Part shown: positions 1-5,685 of the stretch, piece after piece
How positions within the stretch are numbered: position 1 is the stretch's first letter
Layout: each line of letters begins with the position of its first letter
Source of the DNA: an uncultured Lysobacteraceae bacterium
GTDB taxonomy: Bacteria; Pseudomonadota; Gammaproteobacteria; Xanthomonadales; Rhodanobacteraceae
Length of the DNA stretch: 7,246 bases
Direction of reading: 5' to 3'
Assembly (NCBI GenBank): GCA_946480705.1
Contig: CAMLLF010000188.1
Span: forward strand, 1 to 7,246
Made by a program: the position numbers and the translations under genes
The notes under the pieces: generated by a model
Told to the model about the DNA's origin: nothing
The model's input: the letters and a program-made list of their open reading frames with translations, nothing else
Database searches by the model: none

Positions 1-2003
1 GCCCGCGCACGGCGGCAGCGGCGGAAGTCGGCGACGGTTCGCTCGTGCTCGCGTTTCCCGACGCGGGTGTCGAGGTCTACCGCGTACCGACGACGCGCGG
101 CGCCCGCTCGCTTGCGCAGCGCAAGAGCGCATTGCGCGCGTCACCCGACGTGCGCTTCGCCGGCGGCGTGTTCGTCGACGCGGTCGCCAAGAAGCCGGTG
201 GTCTACACCGAGAACCTGTTCATCAAGTTCACCGATGCGACCGACCCTGACGACGCACTCGCGGTGCTGCGCGACGCCGGACTCGCGGTCAAGCAGAACG
301 TCGGCTATGCGACGAACGCGTACTTCGTCGCGGCACCCGAGGGCACCGGCGAAGCCGTGTTCGAGATTGCCGAGCGCCTGCTGCAGCGCGACGACGTCGA
401 GTACTGCCATCCCGAGCTGATTCGCGAGCGCGCGATGAAGGCGATCGCTCCGTCGCAGTGGCATCTCGCGAAGACCACGATCGCGGGCCGCGTCGTCGAC
501 GCGCATGCCGGTGTGGCCGCGGCACACGCGATCGCGCAGGGCGCCGGTACGACCATTGCGATCATCGACACTGGCATCGATATCGATCACGTCGAATTCG
601 GCGGCGGAGGCAAGATCGTCGCGCCGCGCGACGCGACCGGCAAGACGGCCGATCCGCGGCCGGTCGCCGCGAGCGAAAGCCATGGCACGGCCTGCGCCGG
701 CGTTGCCTGCGCCAGCGGCAGCGACGGTGCGAGCGGCGTCGCGCCGCAGGCGCGGCTGATGCTGATCCGCCTGTGCTCGGGCCTGGGTTCGCAGAACGAG
801 GCCGATGCGTTCAAGTGGGCCGCCGATCACGGTGCCGACGTGATCTCGTGCAGCTGGGGCCCGGCCGACGGCGACTGGTTCGATCCGGCCGATCCGGTGC
901 ACAACCAGTTCGCGCCGCTCGGCGCGCAGACACGCCTTGCGATCGACTACGCCACGACGCACGGCCGCAACGGCAAGGGCTGCGTCATCCTGTTCGCCGC
1001 CGGCAACGGCAACGAATCCGTCGACAACGACGGTTATGCGAGCTATGCCAGGGTGATCGCGGTCGCCGCGTGCAACGACCGCGGCCTGCGCAGCGTGTAC
1101 AGCGACTTCGGCGCGGCGATCTGGTGCGCGTTCCCGAGCAGCGACTTCGGCCACGCGCCGTTCAATCATCCCGAGCCGCTGACGCCCGGCATCTGGACGA
1201 CGGACCGTTCCGGCGCGCCCGGCTACAACGATGGCCGCGCGTCGCAGGGCGACGTGCGCGGCGACTACACGAACGGCTTCGGCGGAACCTCGAGTGCCTG
1301 TCCCGGCGCGGCCGGCGTCGCGGCGCTCGTGCTGTCGGTGAATCCTGCACTGCGCTGGCACGAAGTCCGCGACGTGCTTGCGCGCGCGTGCGATCGCATC
1401 GATCCGCAGGGCGGCGCCTATGACGCTGCGGGCCGCAGTTCGAAGTACGGCCATGGCCGGCTCAACGCGCTCGCCGCCGTCACGCTCGCGCAGCCGGAAC
1501 CGCAGAACGTCGCGGACGTCACGCGCGTGTTCAACGCGCCCGTGCCGGACCTGCAGACCGTGACCTTCACGCTCGATGTCGCCGACGCGACGCCGATCGA
1601 GAGCGCCGTCGTGCAGATCGATCTGCGCCACACCTACGTCGGCGACCTCGTCGTGACGCTGCGTCCGCCGGAGGCCACCGGTGCCGGCGCGATCGTGCTG
1701 CACGACCGTGCCGGCGGCCCGGCGCACGACATCCGACGCAGCTACGACACGACCGCGGCGCCGGCCCTTGCGAATGTCGTCGGCAAGAGCGGCAAGGGCA
1801 CCTGGACGCTCGAGATCAGAGACGCCGCGGCGCAGGATTCCGGCAGGCTCGTCTCGTTCGGCGTGCGGCTCGGCTTCGCGCATCCGGACCGCGTCGCGCC
1901 CGCTGCGCCGGTTGCCGTCGCGAAACGGGTGCCGGCACGACGCACTGTCGCGAAGAAAGCGGCGGCACGTCCGAAGGCTGCGCCGAGGCGCAAACGCGTC
2001 TAG
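1..2003 (+). CDS. S8 family (subtilisin-like) serine protease with C-terminal P domain, 5' partial
   Basis: Endopeptidase of the subtilase family, using an Asp-His-Ser triad. The frame is open to the window edge (first full codon at position 3). The first candidate start, GTG at 45, has no well-placed Shine-Dalgarno, so the true start lies upstream and any signal peptide is not visible. Numbering from that GTG: residues about 30-125 resemble a subtilase propeptide or N-terminal prodomain. Catalytic Asp175 is in IIDTGID, His213 in ESHGTACAG, oxyanion Asn321 in FAAGN and Ser416 in GTSSACPGAAG. Residues about 495-612 form a P/proprotein-convertase beta-sandwich, with HTYVGDLVVTL and GTWTLEIRD as signature stretches. 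The last 26 residues (627-652) hold 12 Lys/Arg and no acidic residue. There are ten cysteines, unusual for a subtilisin. The prodomain-S8-P layout recalls cyanobacterial calcium-dependent protease PrcA and kexin-type enzymes. Substrate and location are unknown. The gene ends at TAG 2001-2003, convergent with the GNAT gene. Confidence 0.93.
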   Translation, partial: PRTAAAAEVGDGSLVLAFPDAGVEVYRVPTTRGARSLAQRKSALRASPDVRFAGGVFVDAVAKKPVVYTENLFIKFTDATDPDDALAVLRDAGLAVKQNVGYATNAYFVAAPEGTGEAVFEIAERLLQRDDVEYCHPELIRERAMKAIAPSQWHLAKTTIAGRVVDAHAGVAAAHAIAQGAGTTIAIIDTGIDIDHVEFGGGGKIVAPRDATGKTADPRPVAASESHGTACAGVACASGSDGASGVAPQARLMLIRLCSGLGSQNEADAFKWAADHGADVISCSWGPADGDWFDPADPVHNQFAPLGAQTRLAIDYATTHGRNGKGCVILFAAGNGNESVDNDGYASYARVIAVAACNDRGLRSVYSDFGAAIWCAFPSSDFGHAPFNHPEPLTPGIWTTDRSGAPGYNDGRASQGDVRGDYTNGFGGTSSACPGAAGVAALVLSVNPALRWHEVRDVLARACDRIDPQGGAYDAAGRSSKYGHGRLNALAAVTLAQPEPQNVADVTRVFNAPVPDLQTVTFTLDVADATPIESAVVQIDLRHTYVGDLVVTLRPPEATGAGAIVLHDRAGGPAHDIRRSYDTTAAPALANVVGKSGKGTWTLEIRDAAAQDSGRLVSFGVRLGFAHPDRVAPAAPVAVAKRVPARRTVAKKAAARPKAAPRRKRV

Positions 2004-2032
2004 GGCGGACGAGGCGTGGACGACCGCGCGTC

Positions 2033-2053
2033 GGAACGCCGTTGCGGCGTCCC
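2033..2053. terminator. Small GC-rich hairpin between convergent protease and GNAT genes
   Basis: The arms are 2033-2041 (GGAACGCCG) and 2045-2053 (CGGCGTCCC). They pair over 9 positions with one A/C mismatch around a TTG loop. It lies in the 60-bp gap between two converging genes, where a bidirectional terminator would be expected. There is no T-tract on either side, so termination is only inferred from position and symmetry. Confidence 0.35.
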
Positions 2054-2063
2054 ACGCGCCGGC

Positions 2064-2501
2064 TTACCGCCGATACACGATGAACGACGTGCGCCGGGCG
2101 AGCGTGTCGTAGAGCGAACGCGCCGGCGCGTTGAATTCCTGCGTGTGCCAGTAGACGCGTTCGGCGCCGCGCGCGTCGGCCTGGGCGTAGACCGCTTCGA
2201 TCAGCGCGCGGGCCACGCGTCCGCCGCGCTGCTCGGGCGCGACGAACACGTCTTCGAGATAGCAGTAGCCGCGCAGCGACCACGTCGACGCATGAAACAG
2301 CGCGTTCGCGAAGCCGATCGGCCGGCCGTCCTCGTCGAGCGCGACGAGGCCGACGAGATCGGCGCCTTCGCACAGTCGCGCAAAGGTGCGATCGGTGATC
2401 TCCGCATCGACCTCGGCCCGATAGAACCGGCAGTAAGCGGACCACAACGGATCCCAGCCGGCGCGATCCTGCGGAATGATGCGGCGTATCGAAACGGACA
2501 T
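2064..2501 (-). CDS. GNAT family N-acetyltransferase
   Basis: A 145-residue protein of the GNAT superfamily, which moves an acetyl group from acetyl-CoA to an amine on a small molecule or protein. Length is normal for a single-domain GNAT. Residues about 52-70 (LVALDEDGRPIGFANALF) form the central strands. Residues 80-101 carry motif A: LEDVFVAPEQRGGRVARAL, whose QRGGRVA is a slightly divergent form of the pyrophosphate-binding R/Q-x-x-G-x-G/A loop. Residues 118-135 (YWHTQEFNAPARSLYDTL) match motif B, where the N-x-x-A-x-x-L-Y pattern is typical. The frame stays open upstream to 3041, but GNAT similarity begins at MSVSIRRIIP, and GGAG (plus-strand 2507-2510) lies 5 nt before this ATG, so 2501 is the start. 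It lies 101 bp downstream of the LysR gene on the same strand, so it may be read through or have its own promoter. The substrate cannot be predicted. Confidence 0.9.
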   Translation of the reverse strand: MSVSIRRIIPQDRAGWDPLWSAYCRFYRAEVDAEITDRTFARLCEGADLVGLVALDEDGRPIGFANALFHASTWSLRGYCYLEDVFVAPEQRGGRVARALIEAVYAQADARGAERVYWHTQEFNAPARSLYDTLARRTSFIVYRR

Positions 2502-2506
2502 GGCGA

Positions 2507-2510
2507 CTCC
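2507..2510 (-). promoter_or_regulatory. Shine-Dalgarno of the GNAT gene
   Basis: GGAG on the minus strand ends 5 nt before the ATG at 2501. It decides the start against the longer upstream frame, which runs antisense-free through the LysR gene region but has no protein similarity there. Confidence 0.6.
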
Positions 2511-2602
2511 GGCAGATGTGCGGGGCGGGTCTGCATTGAAGCAAAGCCGCGGCGGCCGAGTGCAGGCCAATTCGCGGTGAATCGGCGGGGCCGGCGGGCA
2601 GG

Positions 2603-3523
2603 TCACGCCTTCAGCGTCAGCGCGAGCAGCCGCTCGAACATGCCGCGCGACCTCGCGCGGTCCAGCCACCACTGCTGCGCGGCGCCGGTCTCGCCGGTGC
2701 GCCACGCGAGATGGAAGGTTTCCGCGGGCTTGGGCTCGTCGACGTCGCGGATCACGAGTTCGCGGCGTTTCACCGCGGCGCGCACGAAGGGTTCCGGCAG
2801 GAAGCCGAAGCCGACGCCGGCCTTCTGCATCGCGATCTTCGCGCGCATGTCGGGCACGGTGAGCGCGTCCTGTCCGGCGAGCACGCCGACCGTGCGCGGG
2901 ATCAGCTTGCGTGCCGAATCCGCGACGACGATCGCGCGATGCTGCTGCAGGTCCGCATTCGTGAGCCGTCGCCGCAGTTTCGCGAGCGGATGCGACGGCG
3001 CTACGGCGAACACGAACGACAACGTGCCGAACGGTTCGCACAGATGCCCGCCGCCCGAAGGGCCGTCGCCGGCCGCACCGATCAGCACGTCGACGCGGCG
3101 GTCGAGCAGCGCCTCCCAGGTGCCGGTCAGCGCGTCCTGTACGACGCGCAGGCGCGTGTGGCGCGTGACCGCGTAAAAGTCGCGCAGGTCGGCCGCAAGC
3201 GCGGCCGGGTCGAACAGCGAATCGAGACCGATCGCGAGCGAGGTCTCCCAGCCCGCGGAAACTTTCTTCACGCGCAGCTCGAGGTCGATCGCCGCGCGCA
3301 GCAGGTGGCGCCCCTCGGCGAGCAGTTCGCGTCCGGCGGCAGTCAGCGTCGCCTTCGGACCCTGGCGCTCGAACACGCGCACGCCGAGGTCTTCCTCGAG
3401 CCGGCCGACGGTGTAGGAAATCGTCGACGGTACCTTATGAAGCGCTTTGCCGGCCGCAGCGAACGAACCGCGCCGGTCGATGGCGTCGAGGATCTGCAGC
3501 GCGTCGAGGGACAGTTTCAACAT
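2603..3523 (-). CDS. LysR family transcriptional regulator, YhaJ-like
   Basis: A 306-residue LysR-type DNA-binding regulator, full length for the family. The N-terminal winged helix-turn-helix spans residues about 5-62. It includes LDAIDRRGSFAAAGKALHKV, then VPSTISYTVGRLEEDLGVRVFER and a LTAAGRELL turn. The inducer-binding domain follows from about residue 92 to 300, starting near GWETSLAIGLDSL. The DAIDRRGSFAAA, VPS-x-x-SYT, LEE-x-L and GWET-x-L stretches closely resemble my recollection of E. coli YhaJ, which also sits beside a pirin-like gene (yhaK). That resemblance is from memory, not a search. The start chosen is ATG 3523, which places the HTH as in relatives. An in-frame GTG at 3592 would add 23 residues. 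Neither start has a clear Shine-Dalgarno. The gene is divergent from the pirin gene, which is its probable target, and autoregulation is likely given the dyad next to its start. The inducer is unknown. Confidence 0.93.
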   Translation of the reverse strand: MLKLSLDALQILDAIDRRGSFAAAGKALHKVPSTISYTVGRLEEDLGVRVFERQGPKATLTAAGRELLAEGRHLLRAAIDLELRVKKVSAGWETSLAIGLDSLFDPAALAADLRDFYAVTRHTRLRVVQDALTGTWEALLDRRVDVLIGAAGDGPSGGGHLCEPFGTLSFVFAVAPSHPLAKLRRRLTNADLQQHRAIVVADSARKLIPRTVGVLAGQDALTVPDMRAKIAMQKAGVGFGFLPEPFVRAAVKRRELVIRDVDEPKPAETFHLAWRTGETGAAQQWWLDRARSRGMFERLLALTLKA

Positions 3524-3537
3524 TCGAAAAATTCGAT
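3522..3537. promoter_or_regulatory. Candidate LysR operator, site 1, touching the LysR gene start
   Basis: The site reads ATTCGA-AAAA-TTCGAT. Its core, 3524-3536, is TCGAA-AAA-TTCGA: a perfect 5-bp dyad and also a T-N11-A LysR box. It abuts the ATG at 3521-3523, where a bound regulator could block expression of its own gene. A related copy lies at 3654-3669. The function is inferred. Confidence 0.45.
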
Positions 3538-3548
3538 GCAAGGACGGA

Positions 3549-3554
3549 AAAATA
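3549..3554 (-). promoter_or_regulatory. Possible -10 element of the LysR gene
   Basis: TATTTT on the minus strand is the best -10-like hexamer upstream of the LysR ATG. It would give a short leader of roughly 20 nt that runs through candidate operator site 1. No convincing -35 hexamer lies 16-18 bp upstream, so the call is weak, although LysR-gene promoters often have poor -35 boxes. Confidence 0.25.
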
Positions 3555-3653
3555 CTCGCTTTTCGCGGCGACCGACGGCTCGCATACTGCACGCCGAGCA
3601 GGAAAGACCCGCGAAACGCAGCGTATCAGATAAGCCGCGCGGCCTTTTGCGAT

Positions 3654-3669
3654 ATTCGACATTTTCGAT
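3654..3669. promoter_or_regulatory. Candidate LysR operator, site 2, in the pirin leader region
   Basis: The site reads ATTCGA-CATT-TTCGAT and matches site 1 at 13 of 16 positions, including all 12 outer bases. Its core, 3656-3668, is TCGA-N5-TCGA and fits T-N11-A. It ends 8 bp before the pirin Shine-Dalgarno, a position that would suit repression. If the pirin promoter lies elsewhere, activation is also possible. Confidence 0.45.
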
Positions 3670-3677
3670 CTACTTTC

Positions 3678-3682
3678 GGGAG
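3678..3682 (+). promoter_or_regulatory. Shine-Dalgarno of the pirin gene
   Basis: GGGAG ends 6 nt before ATG 3689. It fixes the start there, even though the same frame stays open far upstream, antisense to the LysR gene. Confidence 0.7.
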
Positions 3683-3688
3683 AACGCC

Positions 3689-4387
3689 ATGATGCAGATC
3701 CGCAGAAGCGAGCAACGCGGTCATGCCGAGCACGGCTGGCTGAGTTCGCGCCACACGTTTTCGTTCGCCGGCTACACCGATCCGCGCCACATGGGCTTCG
3801 GCCCGCTGCGCGTGATCAATGAAGACACGGTCGCCGGCGGACAGGGCTTCGGCACGCATGGCCATCGCGACATGGAGATCATCTCCTACGTGCTGCAAGG
3901 CGCGCTCGAACACAAGGACAGCATGGGCAACGGCTCGGTGCTGCGCTACGGCGACGTGCAGCGGATGAGCGCCGGCACCGGTGTCATGCACAGTGAGTTC
4001 AACCACTCGCCGACGGAATCCGTGCATTTCCTGCAGATCTGGATTTTTCCGGACCGGAACGGTCATGCGTCCGGCTACGAGGAAAAGCATTTCGACGCGG
4101 CGTCCAAGCGCGGCCGGCTGCGCCTGCTGGTGTCCCCAGACGGCCGCGACGGCTCGCTGCGCATGAATCAGGATGCTTTCCTGTATGCCGCGCTCGTCGA
4201 CGGCGAGGAACGCGTCGAGCACGCGATCGCGCCGGACCGCCGCGGCTACGTGCACGTCGTTCGCGGCGCGCTGTCGGTGAACGGCCAGGTCCTGAAGGCC
4301 GGCGACGCGGCGAGCTTCGAGCAGGAGTCCCGCATCGTGCTCGATCGGGCGCAGGACGCCGAAGTGCTGGTGTTCGATCTGCCGTGA
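3689..4387 (+). CDS. Pirin family protein, YhhW-like (putative quercetin 2,3-dioxygenase)
   Basis: A 232-residue cytosolic bicupin, the usual length for bacterial pirins. E. coli YhhW and human pirin show quercetinase activity in vitro and bind a metal in the N-terminal cupin. All four metal ligands are present at the family positions: His57 and His59 in GTHGHRDMEI, His101 and Glu103 in GVMHSEFNHS. Other family signatures are GHAEHGWL, HTFSFAGY, DPRHMGFGPLRVINED and HKDSMGN. The C-terminal cupin, about residues 145-230, ends EVLVFDLP, much as YhhW does. Two adjacent ATGs (3689 and 3692) are possible starts. I use the first, which has a good Shine-Dalgarno. The gene is divergent from the YhaJ-like LysR gene, which probably controls it, and ends at a strong hairpin shared with the barrel gene. 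The true substrate is unknown: quercetin may only be a stand-in for another phenolic, and pirins can also act as redox or regulatory partners. Confidence 0.95.
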   Translation: MMQIRRSEQRGHAEHGWLSSRHTFSFAGYTDPRHMGFGPLRVINEDTVAGGQGFGTHGHRDMEIISYVLQGALEHKDSMGNGSVLRYGDVQRMSAGTGVMHSEFNHSPTESVHFLQIWIFPDRNGHASGYEEKHFDAASKRGRLRLLVSPDGRDGSLRMNQDAFLYAALVDGEERVEHAIAPDRRGYVHVVRGALSVNGQVLKAGDAASFEQESRIVLDRAQDAEVLVFDLP

Positions 4388-4402
4388 GTGCGGCAATGAG
4401 TC

Positions 4403-4436
4403 GGTGAACGCCGTGGCCCCCGCCGCGGCGTTCACC
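4403..4436. terminator. Strong hairpin, probable bidirectional terminator between pirin and barrel genes
   Basis: The arms 4403-4413 (GGTGAACGCCG) and 4426-4436 (CGGCGTTCACC) form a perfect 11-bp stem. On the plus-strand transcript it continues through a U-G pair at 4414/4425 and three more pairs (4415-4417 with 4422-4424), closing on a CCCC loop. It lies between two convergent stop codons, 15 bp after the pirin stop, and the right arm contains the barrel gene's TGA (4432-4434). No T-tract follows on either strand, so it is not a textbook intrinsic terminator. Confidence 0.6.
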
Positions 4437-5685
4437 AGCCGAGCGCGAGTTCGAGCGCGGCATAGCGGCTGTCGCGTCCGCCGGCCGCGTGCACCGCGCG
4501 GCCGGCGTCGTAGCGCACGATCTCCGCGGCCCACTCCACGTTGGGCCGCAGCCGGCCGTCCAGACGCATTTGCGCATAGGTTGCCGTGTAGCGGCCACCG
4601 CGACCCGCGGTGCCGCGCAACGGCACATCGGGCTGCAGATAGACCGCATCGTGCGTCGTGCGCCGCCACAGTCCGGCGAGTGCGACGCTCCCGCGCAGAT
4701 CCGGACGAAGCGACAGCGTCAGCGACGGTTTCACCTGCACGAGATTCGAATAGCCCGTGTGGCCTGCGAGCGTGAACGAATACGAGCCGTTCGCGAACAG
4801 CGGATGAAACGTGCTGACGCCGCCGTCGCCGGCGCAGCGGTCGCCGCTGGCCGTATCGAGCTGCAATCCCCAGCGCGGCGACCTGGCGGTCCGCTGCGTG
4901 TAGCCGCCGCGCAGGCCGACCGCCCAGGCGGAGATTTCGGCTGCGCCGACGTGTCCGCGCTGCAGGACCGCTTCGAAATCCCAGTCCCACGGCAGCGCGT
5001 CGCCGTCCCAGCGCAGATCGAGGCTGTGCCGCACCGCGCGGCCGACCGCATCGGTGTGACGCTCTTCGTCAGTCGCCAGACGCGCGTAGAACGCGCTCCA
5101 TGTACCGTGTCGCGCGGCACGTCGCACCGAGACCAGATCGAAGCGCTGATCCCGTGCGGCACGATCGTCGAACGGCCGGCGGCTCGCGTAATCGACGGGC
5201 AGGCTCGCGAGCGCCTGCCAGATCCAGCCGTCTTGGTCGCGCCGCAGCGCGATGCCGTCGAAGGCCTGCCGCAGATTCGGTCCGTCGCGCACGCCGAGGA
5301 AACGCTGCGGCGCCACATCGAGTTCCTGGCGGCCGAGGCGCAGGTTCCAGCCGTCGCCTTCGCGCTCGACGAGGAACGTGCGCAGGTCGAGCGGATTCTC
5401 GTCGGTCGGCGCCGCGACGCGCTTGCCGTGGGCGCGCACGTCTTCGAGTTCGACGCGCGCCTGCCACTGCGTGCCGTGCCATTGCGCGTCGACGCGCAGC
5501 CGCTGCAGCAGCGCCTCGTCGCGCGGACCGCGCGTACCGTAGCCAGCGCCGTCGGCGGCTTCGAAACGAAACCGCGCGTTCGCGCCGAGCTCGATGTCCG
5601 CCGCTGCACTTTGCGTGGCGACCAGAAGCAGCGTCGCGAGACCGGCGGCCCGCCGCGCGGGACTAACCGTCGCCGTGTTGCCCAT
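4432..5685 (-). CDS. Alginate export family outer-membrane beta-barrel protein
   Basis: A 417-residue outer-membrane barrel of the alginate export (AlgE-like) family. A signal peptide is visible: basic RR at 11-12, a hydrophobic core to about 24, and an AAA cleavage site before Asp30. The mature protein alternates short amphipathic strands with polar turns and ends in ALELALGW, with the terminal aromatic residue expected for BAM-dependent insertion. Family-like stretches are LLQRLRVDAQW (59-69), LGRQEL (117-122), NLRQAFDGIALR (137-148) and GDGGVSTFHPLFANGSY (286-302), followed by NLVQVKPSL and a DAVYLQP turn. It is somewhat shorter than AlgE, and no alginate genes are visible, so alginate is not implied as substrate. 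The start overlaps the end of the MFS gene by 23 bp and has no strong Shine-Dalgarno, suggesting translational coupling. It probably provides an outer-membrane passage for what the MFS protein moves, or for a related solute. Confidence 0.85.
   Translation of the reverse strand: MGNTATVSPARRAAGLATLLLVATQSAAADIELGANARFRFEAADGAGYGTRGPRDEALLQRLRVDAQWHGTQWQARVELEDVRAHGKRVAAPTDENPLDLRTFLVEREGDGWNLRLGRQELDVAPQRFLGVRDGPNLRQAFDGIALRRDQDGWIWQALASLPVDYASRRPFDDRAARDQRFDLVSVRRAARHGTWSAFYARLATDEERHTDAVGRAVRHSLDLRWDGDALPWDWDFEAVLQRGHVGAAEISAWAVGLRGGYTQRTARSPRWGLQLDTASGDRCAGDGGVSTFHPLFANGSYSFTLAGHTGYSNLVQVKPSLTLSLRPDLRGSVALAGLWRRTTHDAVYLQPDVPLRGTAGRGGRYTATYAQMRLDGRLRPNVEWAAEIVRYDAGRAVHAAGGRDSRYAALELALGW

Noticed and set aside
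583..595. Third copy of the TCGA-N5-TCGA core inside the protease gene
   Set aside because: It matches only the short core, not the 16-bp form, and lies mid-gene. TCGA is frequent here, so chance explains it.
141..1883. A 580-codon open frame on the minus strand across the protease gene
   Set aside because: It is a GC-driven shadow of the protease. The translation is Arg/Ala-rich and low in complexity with no domain, whereas the plus-strand frame has a full catalytic set.
2502..3041. Upstream in-frame extension of the GNAT gene
   Set aside because: It overlaps the LysR gene in another frame, is Arg-rich, and lies before a well-placed Shine-Dalgarno and the family start at 2501.
3624..3632. 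TATC-A-GATA palindrome in the LysR/pirin gap
   Set aside because: It has only 4-bp arms and no second copy, too short to claim as a site.
3647..3676. TTGCGA...TACTTT as a pirin promoter
   Set aside because: The spacer is 18 bp and the -10 is poor. The implied start would leave about 6 nt of leader and remove most of the Shine-Dalgarno.
2711..3688. Upstream in-frame extension of the pirin gene (326 codons)
   Set aside because: It is antisense to the LysR gene and has no similarity to pirins. The Shine-Dalgarno and family start both place the beginning at 3689.
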